NCBI RefSeq assembly: GCF_900143005.1
Contig: NZ_FRCS01000004.1
Coordinates: forward strand, 496,001-560,000
DNA: 64,000 nt
Reading direction: 5' to 3'
Origin: Cryptosporangium aurantiacum
GTDB lineage: Bacteria > Actinomycetota > Actinomycetes > Mycobacteriales > Cryptosporangiaceae
Shown here: positions 52,790-60,181 of the stretch, piece by piece
Position numbering within the stretch: position 1 is the stretch's first letter
Layout: every line of letters begins with the position of its first letter
The notes under the pieces: model-generated
Databases searched by the model: none
What the model saw: only the letters and a program-made list of their open reading frames with translations
What the model was told of the DNA's origin: nothing
Translations under genes and position numbers: made by a program

Positions 52790-53587
52790 GTGACCAGCGA
52801 GGTAACCGACGAGACAGCGGTCGACGCGGCCCGCAGACGGATGCTCGAGCTGATCGCGTCCGGGTCTCTGGAACCGGGACAGCGGCTGGGCTCAGAACGG
52901 GAACTCGCCAGCGATCTCGGGGTCAGCCGTTCCACCCTGCGGCAGGCGCTCGGCGTGCTGGAACAGTCCGGTGTGGTGCGTCGGGTGCCGGGGCGGGGCG
53001 GCGGGACGTTCGTCAGCCGGGCGAAGATCGAACGCGACCTGTCCAGCGTGGTGGGTGTGCCCGCGCTGCTGCGCGCCCAGGGGTTCACCGCGGGGTCACG
53101 GGTGATCAGCGCGTCGATCATGGGGGCGGACGACGCCACCGCTGCGGCGCTGGAGCTGGAGCCGGGTGGGCTGGTCACCGAGATCGTCCGGATCCGGTTG
53201 GCCGACGGGTCACCGGTCTCCCTCGAGCACGCGCGGTTACCCGCGAGCCGGTTTCCCGGGTTACTGGAGCTGCCGCTCGGCGGGTCGGTGTACGAGCTGC
53301 TGGACGAGCACTACGGGGTGCGGCCGGCCGAGGCGCTGGAGCGGATCGAGGCGGTGTCGGCCGGACCGGACGAGGCGTCGGTCCTCGACATCACGACGGG
53401 CGCGCCGCTGCTGTCGATCACCCGCACCGCCAAGGACGCCGACGGCGTCCCGTTCGAGTTCTCCCACGACCTGTTCCGTGCCGACCGCACCCGCATCCTG
53501 GTGAGGACGCCCGGTGCGGCGGGCACGGCGGACTCCGCACGCGCTCGGGGCCGCCTGGTCGACCTCCAGGCCTGGTCGGCTCCCTAG
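52790..53587 (+). CDS. GntR-family regulator, HutC/UTRA type
   Basis: A 265-residue regulator. The GntR winged helix is about 13-75: LELIASGSLEPGQRLGSERELASDLGVSRSTLRQALGVLEQSGVVRRVPGRGGGTFV. The UTRA ligand domain follows (about 95-245) with SPVSLEHARLPASRFPGLLE and GVPFEFSHDLFRADRTRI. GTG at 52790 fits this N terminus. It closes the aminotransferase-APH-SDR set and is its likely regulator. The stop shares CTAG with the convergent Pro/Thr-rich gene. Confidence 0.92.
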   Translation: MTSEVTDETAVDAARRRMLELIASGSLEPGQRLGSERELASDLGVSRSTLRQALGVLEQSGVVRRVPGRGGGTFVSRAKIERDLSSVVGVPALLRAQGFTAGSRVISASIMGADDATAAALELEPGGLVTEIVRIRLADGSPVSLEHARLPASRFPGLLELPLGGSVYELLDEHYGVRPAEALERIEAVSAGPDEASVLDITTGAPLLSITRTAKDADGVPFEFSHDLFRADRTRILVRTPGAAGTADSARARGRLVDLQAWSAP

Positions 53588-54075
53588 CTCGGCCTCGGGG
53601 CGGGCGTCTCGAGGACCGGGTCGGCGGGGGACGCGGTCACGCTGGGGCGTGGGAGCGTCGGGACCACGGTCGGGCTGCTGCCGTTGCCGCCGGGGGTGAT
53701 CGGCTCGTCGGGCGCCGTCGTGGCCGGTCCCTCCGGTGTGCGTGCCGTGGGATGCGGCGAGGAGACGACCGGGGGGCCGAGCACCGTCTTTCTCGGCGAC
53801 GCGCTCGGATCGATCGACGTGGTCGCGGGCAGCCGGGTGATACCGCCGTCGGGTGCTTCGCTCGGCCGGATCGGAGCGTCGCGGACCTGCGCGATCAGCA
53901 CGAGCACCGCGATCGCCGAGAGCGCGGCCGCCAGGGCCATGCCCAGGTACAGCCCGCGGTGCGGCGGTCGACGTGGCCCGGTCGGTGGCGCGGGCGGGCG
54001 GAGGTCGGTGGAGGTCACCTGGTCGGCCCGCGCCGCCAGGGCTGCGGTGAGGCGTTCCTCGATCTGGGTGGGCAT
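53584..54075 (-). CDS. Pro/Thr-rich membrane protein coupled to an ECF sigma factor
   Basis: A 163-residue protein. MPTQIEERLTAALAARADQV is a short cytoplasmic segment like those of anti-sigma-like proteins, then one membrane helix (GLYLGMALAAALSAIAVLVLIA, about 42-63), then a Pro/Thr/Ser-rich outside tail. ATG 54075 overlaps the sigma factor stop by one base (TGATG). An anti-sigma role is inferred from this coupling; no ZAS or other known domain is seen. Confidence 0.75.
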   Translation of the reverse strand: MPTQIEERLTAALAARADQVTSTDLRPPAPPTGPRRPPHRGLYLGMALAAALSAIAVLVLIAQVRDAPIRPSEAPDGGITRLPATTSIDPSASPRKTVLGPPVVSSPHPTARTPEGPATTAPDEPITPGGNGSSPTVVPTLPRPSVTASPADPVLETPAPRPS

Positions 54076-54758
54076 CAGCGGTCCGCCTCCAGCAGGTTCT
54101 CCAGCGCGGCGAGCGCCCGGCTGGCCGTCGACTTGACTGTGCCGCGGGAGATTCCGAGCGTGTCGGCGATCTGCGCCTCGCTCAAGTCGGACCAGTACCG
54201 CAGCACCAGCACCTCGCGCTGCCGTCGCGGCAGTCGCCGGAGGGCGGCGAGCACCTCGCGGTGTTCCTCGGCGAGCAGCAGGCGCTCGTCGGTGGGCGGC
54301 CCGTACTCCACCCGCGGTGGTGCCGCCCGAAGCGTGCGTCGGCGACGCAGGACCGAGCGGGCGGCGTTCACCACCGAGGTGTTGAGGTAGGCGTCCGGGT
54401 TGTCGACGCGAGACAGCGTCGCGCCGTGCCTGCGGTAGGCCGCCGCGAACGCGTCTTGGACGACGTCCTCGGCGGTGGGGAGGTCGTCGACGAGCAGCAC
54501 CGCCAGCCGGACCAGCGCGAGCCGCCGGTGGTGGTACAGCTCGACGAGGTCCGGGCCGGCACCGCCCGCCGATCCGGCCACCGCACTCCGGGGGGACCAC
54601 GCCAGTTCCTCGGCGTCCGCGACCGGCGTGGGGGCCGGGAAGGCCCCCTCCGGCTCGGCAGCCGGGCTCGCCGCCCAGCGGGCGAGTCGCTCCCACCCGC
54701 GTCGCCAGAACCCGCGTGCGCGCCGGGCGCGCGCATCAGGGAACGCCAACGTCGTCAT
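54075..54758 (-). CDS. ECF sigma-70 factor (SigE-like)
   Basis: A 227-residue ECF sigma factor. After a 70-residue basic/Ala-rich leader, region 2 is DDLPTAEDVVQDAFAAAYRRHG with NPDAYLNTSVVNAARSVLRRR. Region 4 is LRRLPRRQREVLVLRYWSDLSEAQIADTLGISRGTVKSTASRALAALE. The actinomycete SigE-like subgroup is the best fit. It lies between two genes for Pro/Thr-rich exported proteins, all co-transcribed, which suggests a signal at or outside the membrane. Confidence 0.9.
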   Translation of the reverse strand: MTTLAFPDARARRARGFWRRGWERLARWAASPAAEPEGAFPAPTPVADAEELAWSPRSAVAGSAGGAGPDLVELYHHRRLALVRLAVLLVDDLPTAEDVVQDAFAAAYRRHGATLSRVDNPDAYLNTSVVNAARSVLRRRRTLRAAPPRVEYGPPTDERLLLAEEHREVLAALRRLPRRQREVLVLRYWSDLSEAQIADTLGISRGTVKSTASRALAALENLLEADR

Positions 54759-54768
54759 CGGTTGATCC

Positions 54769-55332
54769 TCACCGATGGGTCGGGGTCGGGGCGACCGGGG
54801 CCGGCGCGCTCGGTACGGGCACGTCTGCCGGCGCGCTCGGGGCGGTGGTGACCGTCGGTACCGGCGCGGGTGCCGCAGTCCCGCACTCGGTCGGCGTCTC
54901 GGTCGGCGACGGGACCGTGGTCGGCACGTCCGGCGCCGGCGTCGCGGGCACCGGCACCCGCTTCGTCGGTACCTGCGCCGGCTTCGCGGGCACCGGCGCG
55001 GGCGGGGCGGTCTCCGCCGGGACCGCGGTCGAGGTCGGCGACGGAACCCCGGTCGGGGCACCCGTGGTCGGGATCGGCGGCTCGGACTCGGGCTTCGTGG
55101 CACACGGGCCGGTCGCCTCGGTGTCCGGCGGAAGCGTGCTCGGCCGGACCGGGCTCGGCGCGGGCGCCGCAGGCCCGGTCTGGCTGGGCGTCGCCCGGAC
55201 CGTGGTGGGCGACGGCGACGGCTCGTCGGTCGACATCGCGGCGTGCGCCGCCAGTCCCCCACCGACGACCAGGGTCGCGGTCGCCGCGGCGGCGAGCAGT
55301 AACGAGCGCGTGCGGAGGCGGGGCAGAGGCAC
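54769..55332 (-). CDS. Secreted Pro/Thr/Ala-rich protein
   Basis: A 187-residue protein starting GTG 55332 (GGGAG upstream). Residues 1-32 form a signal peptide (RTRSLLLAAAATATLVVGG, likely cut after AHA). The mature part is almost entirely Pro, Thr, Ala, Val and Ser with two cysteines (GPCATKP and TECGTAA) that could form a disulfide. It ends ten bases before the sigma gene. Long unstructured wall-spanning chains of this kind are plausible; function unknown. Shadow frames here are long because of the composition, but only this frame has a signal peptide and ribosome site. Confidence 0.72.
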   Translation of the reverse strand: MPLPRLRTRSLLLAAAATATLVVGGGLAAHAAMSTDEPSPSPTTVRATPSQTGPAAPAPSPVRPSTLPPDTEATGPCATKPESEPPIPTTGAPTGVPSPTSTAVPAETAPPAPVPAKPAQVPTKRVPVPATPAPDVPTTVPSPTETPTECGTAAPAPVPTVTTAPSAPADVPVPSAPAPVAPTPTHR

Positions 55333-55423
55333 TGATGCTCCCTGGGTCAGGGGCTCGTTCTGAGCCCGTCACCCCTCCAGACGCCCGACCCCGCCCGAGG
55401 TTGCCCCGCGCCGGCGACGAATC

Positions 55424-56542
55424 TCAGCCCATCGCCGAGGTGAGCACCACCTCGGTGCGAAGCCGGTAGCCCCGCTTGATCACGGTCTCGACGAGGTCGG
55501 CCTCGCCGAGCGCCGCCCGCAACCGGGTGATCGCCATCTCCACCGCGTGGTCACCCGCGTCACCGGCCGGCAGCACCTCGCGTAGCTCCGCCCGGCTGAA
55601 GACCCGCCCCGGCCGCGAAGCCAGCGCCCGCAGCACCGCCATCGACGCGGGCGGCGCAGCCACCGCCACCCCGTCGAGCATCACCGCGAAGCCGCGCACC
55701 TGCACCTGGTGGTTCTTGACCTGGAACGTCGGGCACCGCGCGGGTAGCTCGGTGGCCACCGAGCGCACCAGCGCTCCGAGCCGGTACCGCTCGGGGCTCA
55801 CCACCGGGATCCCTCGCCGAACGAGCACCGACGCGGTCACCGGGCCGACGCAGACCGCGAGCACCGACGTCGCGAACGCCTTGACGACCGCCTCGCCCTT
55901 CCCGCAGTCGTCGGCGGTGGCCAGGAAGTTCGCGGACGCCGCGGCGCTGGTGAACGTCACCGCGTCGACCGAACCGGCGCACACGCTCTCGACCAGCCGA
56001 CGCAGCGGCGCGGGGTCCTCCGGCGGCACCCACCGGTAGACCTCGACCTCGACGACCTCGGCACCCGCGTCGGTGAGCGCGGCGGCGACGTCACGGAGCG
56101 GCTCACCGTGGAGCTGGATCGCCACCCGCTTGCCGGCCACGCCGAGCTCCAGCAGGTACGACAGCACCTCGGCGCTGGTCTCGGACGCCGCGTGCCACGC
56201 CTCGGTGAGCCCGGCGGCCCGGATCGCACCCCGCGCTTTCGGCCCGCGGGCCAGCACCGCAGCTTCGTGCAGCACCGCCCGGAGCGGGTCGGCGAGACCC
56301 CAGCCCTCGGTCGCCTCCATCCAGCCACGGAACCCGATGCCGGTGGTGGCCACGACGATGTCGGGCGGGTTCTCCAGCAGGCCACGGGTCGTGGCCGCCA
56401 GCATCTCGTCGTCGGGGAGCGGGATGATCCGCAGGGCGGGAGCCAGCACGACCCTCGCCCCACGGCGCTCGAGCAGAGCGGCGAGCTCTTCCTTCCGCCG
56501 CTCGGCGGTCACGGCAACTGTGAAGCCTTCGAGCTCGCTCAT
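55424..56542 (-). CDS. nnaR: HemD-like protein with C-terminal winged helix (NnaR-type nitrogen regulator)
   Basis: A 372-residue protein. Residues 1 to about 260 are a uroporphyrinogen-III-synthase fold: FTVAVTAERRKEELAALLERRGARVVLAPAL, VVATTGIGFRGWMEA, VDAVTFTSAAASANFL. Residues from about 275 form an OmpR-type winged helix ending LVETVIKRGYRLRTEV. The same fusion beside nirBD is known in Streptomyces as NnaR, a co-activator of nitrate/nitrite genes. ATG 56542 follows GAGGCGGAGC. It lies behind nirD with the 71-bp element between. Catalytic HemD activity is not excluded. Confidence 0.85.
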   Translation of the reverse strand: MSELEGFTVAVTAERRKEELAALLERRGARVVLAPALRIIPLPDDEMLAATTRGLLENPPDIVVATTGIGFRGWMEATEGWGLADPLRAVLHEAAVLARGPKARGAIRAAGLTEAWHAASETSAEVLSYLLELGVAGKRVAIQLHGEPLRDVAAALTDAGAEVVEVEVYRWVPPEDPAPLRRLVESVCAGSVDAVTFTSAAASANFLATADDCGKGEAVVKAFATSVLAVCVGPVTASVLVRRGIPVVSPERYRLGALVRSVATELPARCPTFQVKNHQVQVRGFAVMLDGVAVAAPPASMAVLRALASRPGRVFSRAELREVLPAGDAGDHAVEMAITRLRAALGEADLVETVIKRGYRLRTEVVLTSAMG

Positions 56543-56592
56543 TCGCTCCGCCTCGTATCCGGTGACACGCACGTGCCCCGGCGACCCGTCAC

Positions 56593-56663
56593 TGAACTCT
56601 TTTCAACCTCACGTAGCCCCGCAGGCGGCACACCGTCCGCAGGGGTCGGTCGAAAAGAATTCA
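56593..56663 (-). repeat. 71-bp intercistronic inverted-repeat element, copy B
   Basis: Ends TGAACTCTTTTCAACC and GGTCGAAAAGAATTCA match copy A (41470-41540) at all but one position each, and the length is identical; the 36-base middle is different but again self-complementary. It begins one base after the nirD stop on the minus strand and ends 51 bases before the nnaR ATG, so it lies in the nirBD-nnaR transcript. Confidence 0.8.
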
Positions 56664-56664
56664 C

Positions 56665-57036
56665 CTAAAGACCGACCTCGACAACGCCGTCGCGGACCCG
56701 GACCGGCCAAGTCGGTAGCGCGGGCACTGCCGGATCCGAGAGGCACACCCCGGTCAGCAGGTCGAACACCTGCTTGTGCAGCGGGGAGGCCACCGTCCGA
56801 CGCCCGCCACGGGTGCCGACCAGACCTCTGGAGACTACCTGAGCACCGGTGAACGGGTCACGGTTCCCAACGGCATACACCTGGTCATCCCATAGCCTAA
56901 ACAGGGCAATCTGGTCACCGTCGAACAGGGCGCACGCGCCCCGCTCGGGAAGCAGGTCGGTCAGCCGGCAGGCGGCTCGCCAGTCGACCGCGTCGGACGC
57001 AGCGGGAGCTGTGAGCGGAGAGGCGGTCACCGTCAT
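56665..57036 (-). CDS. nirD: Nitrite reductase small subunit
   Basis: A 123-residue NirD with a Rieske-like fold: DLLPERGACALFDGDQIALFRLWDDQVYAVGNRDPFTGAQVVSRGLVG and SPLHKQVFDLLTGVCLSD. The His/Cys iron-sulfur ligands of true Rieske proteins are absent, as normal for NirD. Its start overlaps the nirB stop by four bases. It works with NirB to reduce nitrite to ammonium. Confidence 0.95.
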   Translation of the reverse strand: MTVTASPLTAPAASDAVDWRAACRLTDLLPERGACALFDGDQIALFRLWDDQVYAVGNRDPFTGAQVVSRGLVGTRGGRRTVASPLHKQVFDLLTGVCLSDPAVPALPTWPVRVRDGVVEVGL

Positions 57037-59561
57037 CGGGGCATTACCTCCAGAGTCGGACCGGCCACCAGGGTCGGCGCCGGCTTCTCACCGGGACGGG
57101 CGGGCCGCGGCTGGCCACGCTCGTAGACGATTTCGATGCTCGTGTCGGTTTCGTCAGGGGCGTTGATGAAGGGCACGAACCGGGCCATCCGGGCCGGGTC
57201 GGCCAGCGTGTCCGCCCACTCGTCGGAGTAGTTCAGGACGTGCGCCGCCATCGAGGCGTCCAGATCGGCAGCGATGCCGAGCACGTCGTCGCAGACGACC
57301 GACCGCAGGTAGTCCAGCCCACCCTCCAGGCTCTCCAACCAGGCGGCCGTGCGCTGCAGACGCTCGCCGGTCCGGATGTAGAACATCAGGATCCGGTCGA
57401 TGTATGTCAGCAGTGTTTCGGTGTCGAGATCGCTGGCGAAAAGGTCGGCGTGCCGGGGTCGGAACCCCCCGTTTCCGGCGACGTAGAGGTTCCAGCCGTT
57501 GTCGGTGGCGATCACCCCGATGTCCTTGCTGCGAGCCTCCGCGCACTCCCTGGCGCATCCGGAGACCGCCATCTTGATCTTGTGCGGCGCCCGCAGGCCG
57601 CGGTAGCGCAGCTCGAGGTCGATCGCGAGACCCACCGAGTCCTGGACCCCGTACCGGCACCAGGTCTCGCCGACGCACGACTTCACCGTGCGCAGCGACT
57701 TGCCGTACGCCTGGCCGGATTCGAAGCCGGCGTCAACGAGCCGCTTCCAGATCTGCGGCAGCTGGTCCAGCCGGGCGCCGAACAGGTCGATCCGCTGGCC
57801 GCCGGTGATCTTCGTGTAGAGGTTGAAGTCGCGGGCGACCTCACCGATCACGATCAGCTTGTCCGGCGTGATCTCGCCACCGGGGATCCGCGGCACGACC
57901 GAGTACGTGCCGTTGCGCTGCATGTTCGCCAGCGCGTGGTCGTTGGTGTCCTGCAGCGCCGCCTGCTCGCCGTCGAGGATGTAACCGTTGCCGAGGCTGG
58001 CCAGGATCGACGCGACCGCCGGCTTGCACAGATCGCAGCCGCCGCCGGTGCCGTGCGCGGCGATCAGGCCGGAGAACGTCCGGATGCCGGACGTCCGGAT
58101 CAGCTCGAACAGCTCGGCGCGGGAGTAGTCGAAGTGCTCGCACAGCGCCTTGCTGACGTGCACACCGCACTCGTCCAGCAGGGTCTTGAGCATCGGGATG
58201 CACGAACCGCAGCTGGTGCCCGCCCGGGTGCACGCCTTGATCGCCGGCACGTCGGTGGCGTCCTGCTCGCTGATCGCGGTGACGATGTCCTTCTTCGTCA
58301 CCGCATTGCACGTGCAGACCTGGTCGTCGTCGCCGAGCGCACCCGCACCCGCGCCGCCGCCGAGCAGCAGCGTGTCCGGTGCCGCGGGGAGCGGACGCCC
58401 GGTCAGCGGACGCAGCCCGGCGTACGCGGACGCGTCACCGACCAGGACGCCGCCGAGCAGCGTACGGGCGTCGTCGGAGATCACGAGCTTCTTGTAGAGA
58501 CCAGCGACCGGGTCGGCGAAGACGACGTCGAGCGTGCCGGGACCGCCGGTGATACCGAAGCTGGCTACTTCGACGCCGAGCAGCTTGAGCTTGGTAGACA
58601 TATCCGGGTCGGCCAGCTCGGCGGTGCCGCCGAGCAGCCGGTCGGCGACGACCTCGGCCATCGCGTAGCCCGGCGCGACCAGCCCGTACACCGACCCGTT
58701 GACCGCGGCGCACTCGCCGATCGCCCAGATCGCCGGATCCTCGGTGCGGCACGACCGGTCGACCAGGACGCCGCCCCGCGTGCCGACCGGGAGGCCGACC
58801 TCGCGCGCCAGCTCGTCCCGGGCACGGATACCGGCCGCGAAAACGACGAGCCGGGCCTGGATGACGCTGCCGTCGGTGAGGGTGGCTGCGGTGACCCGCC
58901 CCTCGGCGTCGGCCTGCAAGGAGGCGGTACCGACGCCGGCGTGCACCTCCACACCGAGCTGCTCCACCAACCGGCGGAGTGCCTCGCCACCACCGGCGTC
59001 GACCTGCTGCGGCATCAGGTGCGGTGCGAACTCGACCACGTGGACCGGGACGTCGAGGTCACGCAGACCGCCGGCCGCCTCGAGTCCGAGCAGACCGCCG
59101 CCGACGACGATCGCCGAGCCGCCGGCCGCGCGAACATCCGCCGCCTCGGCCCGGATCCGGTCCAGGTCGTCGAGCGTGCGGTAGACGTGGCAGCCGGTCA
59201 GGTCGGCCCCGGGCACCGGCGGGACGAACGCCCGCGAGCCGGTGGCCAGCACCAGGGCGTCGTAGCTCAGTTCCCGGCCGGACTCGGTGCGCACGGTGCG
59301 CGCGGCCCGGTCGATCGTGACCGCCGGGTCGCCGAGGTGGCAGGTGCGACCGGCGGCGTCGTACCACCCGTCCGGCACCAGCCCGAGGCCGGCGTCCGGG
59401 TCGGTCAGGTACTTGGAGAGCGCCACCCGGTCGTAGGCGTGGTGGGTCTCCTCACCGAGAACGGTGACGCTCCACCCGCCGTGCTGATCGCGATCGGTGA
59501 TCGCCTCGACCATCCGCTGGCCGACCATGCCGTGGCCGACGACCACCAGGTGCCGGCTCAT
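57033..59561 (-). CDS. nirB: NAD(P)H nitrite reductase large subunit
   Basis: An 842-residue assimilatory nitrite reductase. Order of parts: FAD/NAD domains (VVVGHGMVGQRMVEA at the start; SAIVVGGGLLGLEAAGGL near 155), a BFD-like [2Fe-2S] region (VCTCNAVTKKDI and CTRAGTSCGSCIP, about 415-460), and the siroheme/4Fe-4S half. In that half the cluster cysteines are in SCVGETWCRYG and VSGCARECAEA (about 627/633 and 667/671). It overlaps nirD and the small ORF upstream by ATGA-type overlaps. Confidence 0.96.
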   Translation of the reverse strand: MSRHLVVVGHGMVGQRMVEAITDRDQHGGWSVTVLGEETHHAYDRVALSKYLTDPDAGLGLVPDGWYDAAGRTCHLGDPAVTIDRAARTVRTESGRELSYDALVLATGSRAFVPPVPGADLTGCHVYRTLDDLDRIRAEAADVRAAGGSAIVVGGGLLGLEAAGGLRDLDVPVHVVEFAPHLMPQQVDAGGGEALRRLVEQLGVEVHAGVGTASLQADAEGRVTAATLTDGSVIQARLVVFAAGIRARDELAREVGLPVGTRGGVLVDRSCRTEDPAIWAIGECAAVNGSVYGLVAPGYAMAEVVADRLLGGTAELADPDMSTKLKLLGVEVASFGITGGPGTLDVVFADPVAGLYKKLVISDDARTLLGGVLVGDASAYAGLRPLTGRPLPAAPDTLLLGGGAGAGALGDDDQVCTCNAVTKKDIVTAISEQDATDVPAIKACTRAGTSCGSCIPMLKTLLDECGVHVSKALCEHFDYSRAELFELIRTSGIRTFSGLIAAHGTGGGCDLCKPAVASILASLGNGYILDGEQAALQDTNDHALANMQRNGTYSVVPRIPGGEITPDKLIVIGEVARDFNLYTKITGGQRIDLFGARLDQLPQIWKRLVDAGFESGQAYGKSLRTVKSCVGETWCRYGVQDSVGLAIDLELRYRGLRAPHKIKMAVSGCARECAEARSKDIGVIATDNGWNLYVAGNGGFRPRHADLFASDLDTETLLTYIDRILMFYIRTGERLQRTAAWLESLEGGLDYLRSVVCDDVLGIAADLDASMAAHVLNYSDEWADTLADPARMARFVPFINAPDETDTSIEIVYERGQPRPARPGEKPAPTLVAGPTLEVMPR

Positions 59562-59701
59562 GCGGCCACCCCGTGGATCGTGGCCGTGGCCCAGTCGGAG
59601 ACCAGGGCATCGGCGTCGTCGGGACGGTCGTCAGCGAGGGTGTACTCGGTGCCCTCATCCGGCTCGTCGAGTTCGCGGAACTTCCGGTCGAAGCTGGTCA
59701 T
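59558..59701 (-). CDS. 47-residue protein at the head of the nir operon
   Basis: A short acidic frame starting MTSFDRKFRELDEPDEGTEY at ATG 59701 and ending in WATATIHGVAA, whose stop overlaps the nirB ATG by four bases. The tight coupling suggests a real gene, perhaps a leader that couples nirB translation. No family is recognised. Confidence 0.5.
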   Translation of the reverse strand: MTSFDRKFRELDEPDEGTEYTLADDRPDDADALVSDWATATIHGVAA

Positions 59702-59775
59702 GCCCACGAGAGTCGCCAGAGCCGGTTTCGATGCCGGTTCGCAAATATTTCTGCGGCGAAAACTGGATCTCACAC

Positions 59776-59811
59776 GGAACGGGCCGAGCCGTGCGCGGCT
59801 CGGCCCGTTCC
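59776..59811 (-). terminator. Strong hairpin after the 74-residue ORF
   Basis: GGAACGGGCCGAGCCG and CGGCTCGGCCCGTTCC are a perfect 16-bp stem with a TGCG loop, seven bases beyond the stop of the gene at 59819-60043. It separates that gene from the nir operon. The 75 bases between it and the nir start (59701) contain GAAAC- and GAACC-like words that might be a GlnR box, but the spacing is not convincing. Confidence 0.8.
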
Positions 59812-59818
59812 GGAAACC

Positions 59819-60043
59819 TCAGAACGCTGAGTAACGCCGTCGCCGGACGACCGGCTCGCCCTTGTCGTCCCGGTGGATCTCGTGTGTCGCGCCGGGGGGC
59901 AGCGGTTCCTCGGTCGCGTCCCGCTTTCGGTCGACCTCCACCGCCTCGCCCCGCGCGATCAGATCGGCGATGAATTTCTCCGCGGCCTCGACCTCGGCGG
60001 CGGTCTGCTCGGCCGTTTCGACGGCCCGCCCTGCAGCGCTCAC
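59819..60043 (-). CDS. Hypothetical 74-residue protein
   Basis: A short charged protein with GTG start at 60043. The first half is a predicted amphipathic helix (AVETAEQTAAEVEAAEKFIADLIARGEAVEV) and the second half is basic/polar (THEIHRDDKGEPVVRRRRY). It is followed by a strong terminator, which supports expression. No function can be named. The 138 bp before it show nothing clear. Confidence 0.6.
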   Translation of the reverse strand: MSAAGRAVETAEQTAAEVEAAEKFIADLIARGEAVEVDRKRDATEEPLPPGATHEIHRDDKGEPVVRRRRYSAF

Positions 60044-60181
60044 GCCTGCCTCCTCATGCCGGCCGGGTTGCCCGGATGGCTCTTCCTACTTACCCACCAC
60101 ATCGACGGTAACGCGTCCGACGCCGCTACGGATCGGGTCGGGAGTCCCGACTTCCAAGGACCCCCGACCGCTTTCCGACTC

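Noticed and set aside
59702-59775. GlnR box upstream of the nir operon
   Set aside because: GAAAC- and GAACC-like words are present but the spacing does not fit the known half-site pattern well enough to list as a feature.
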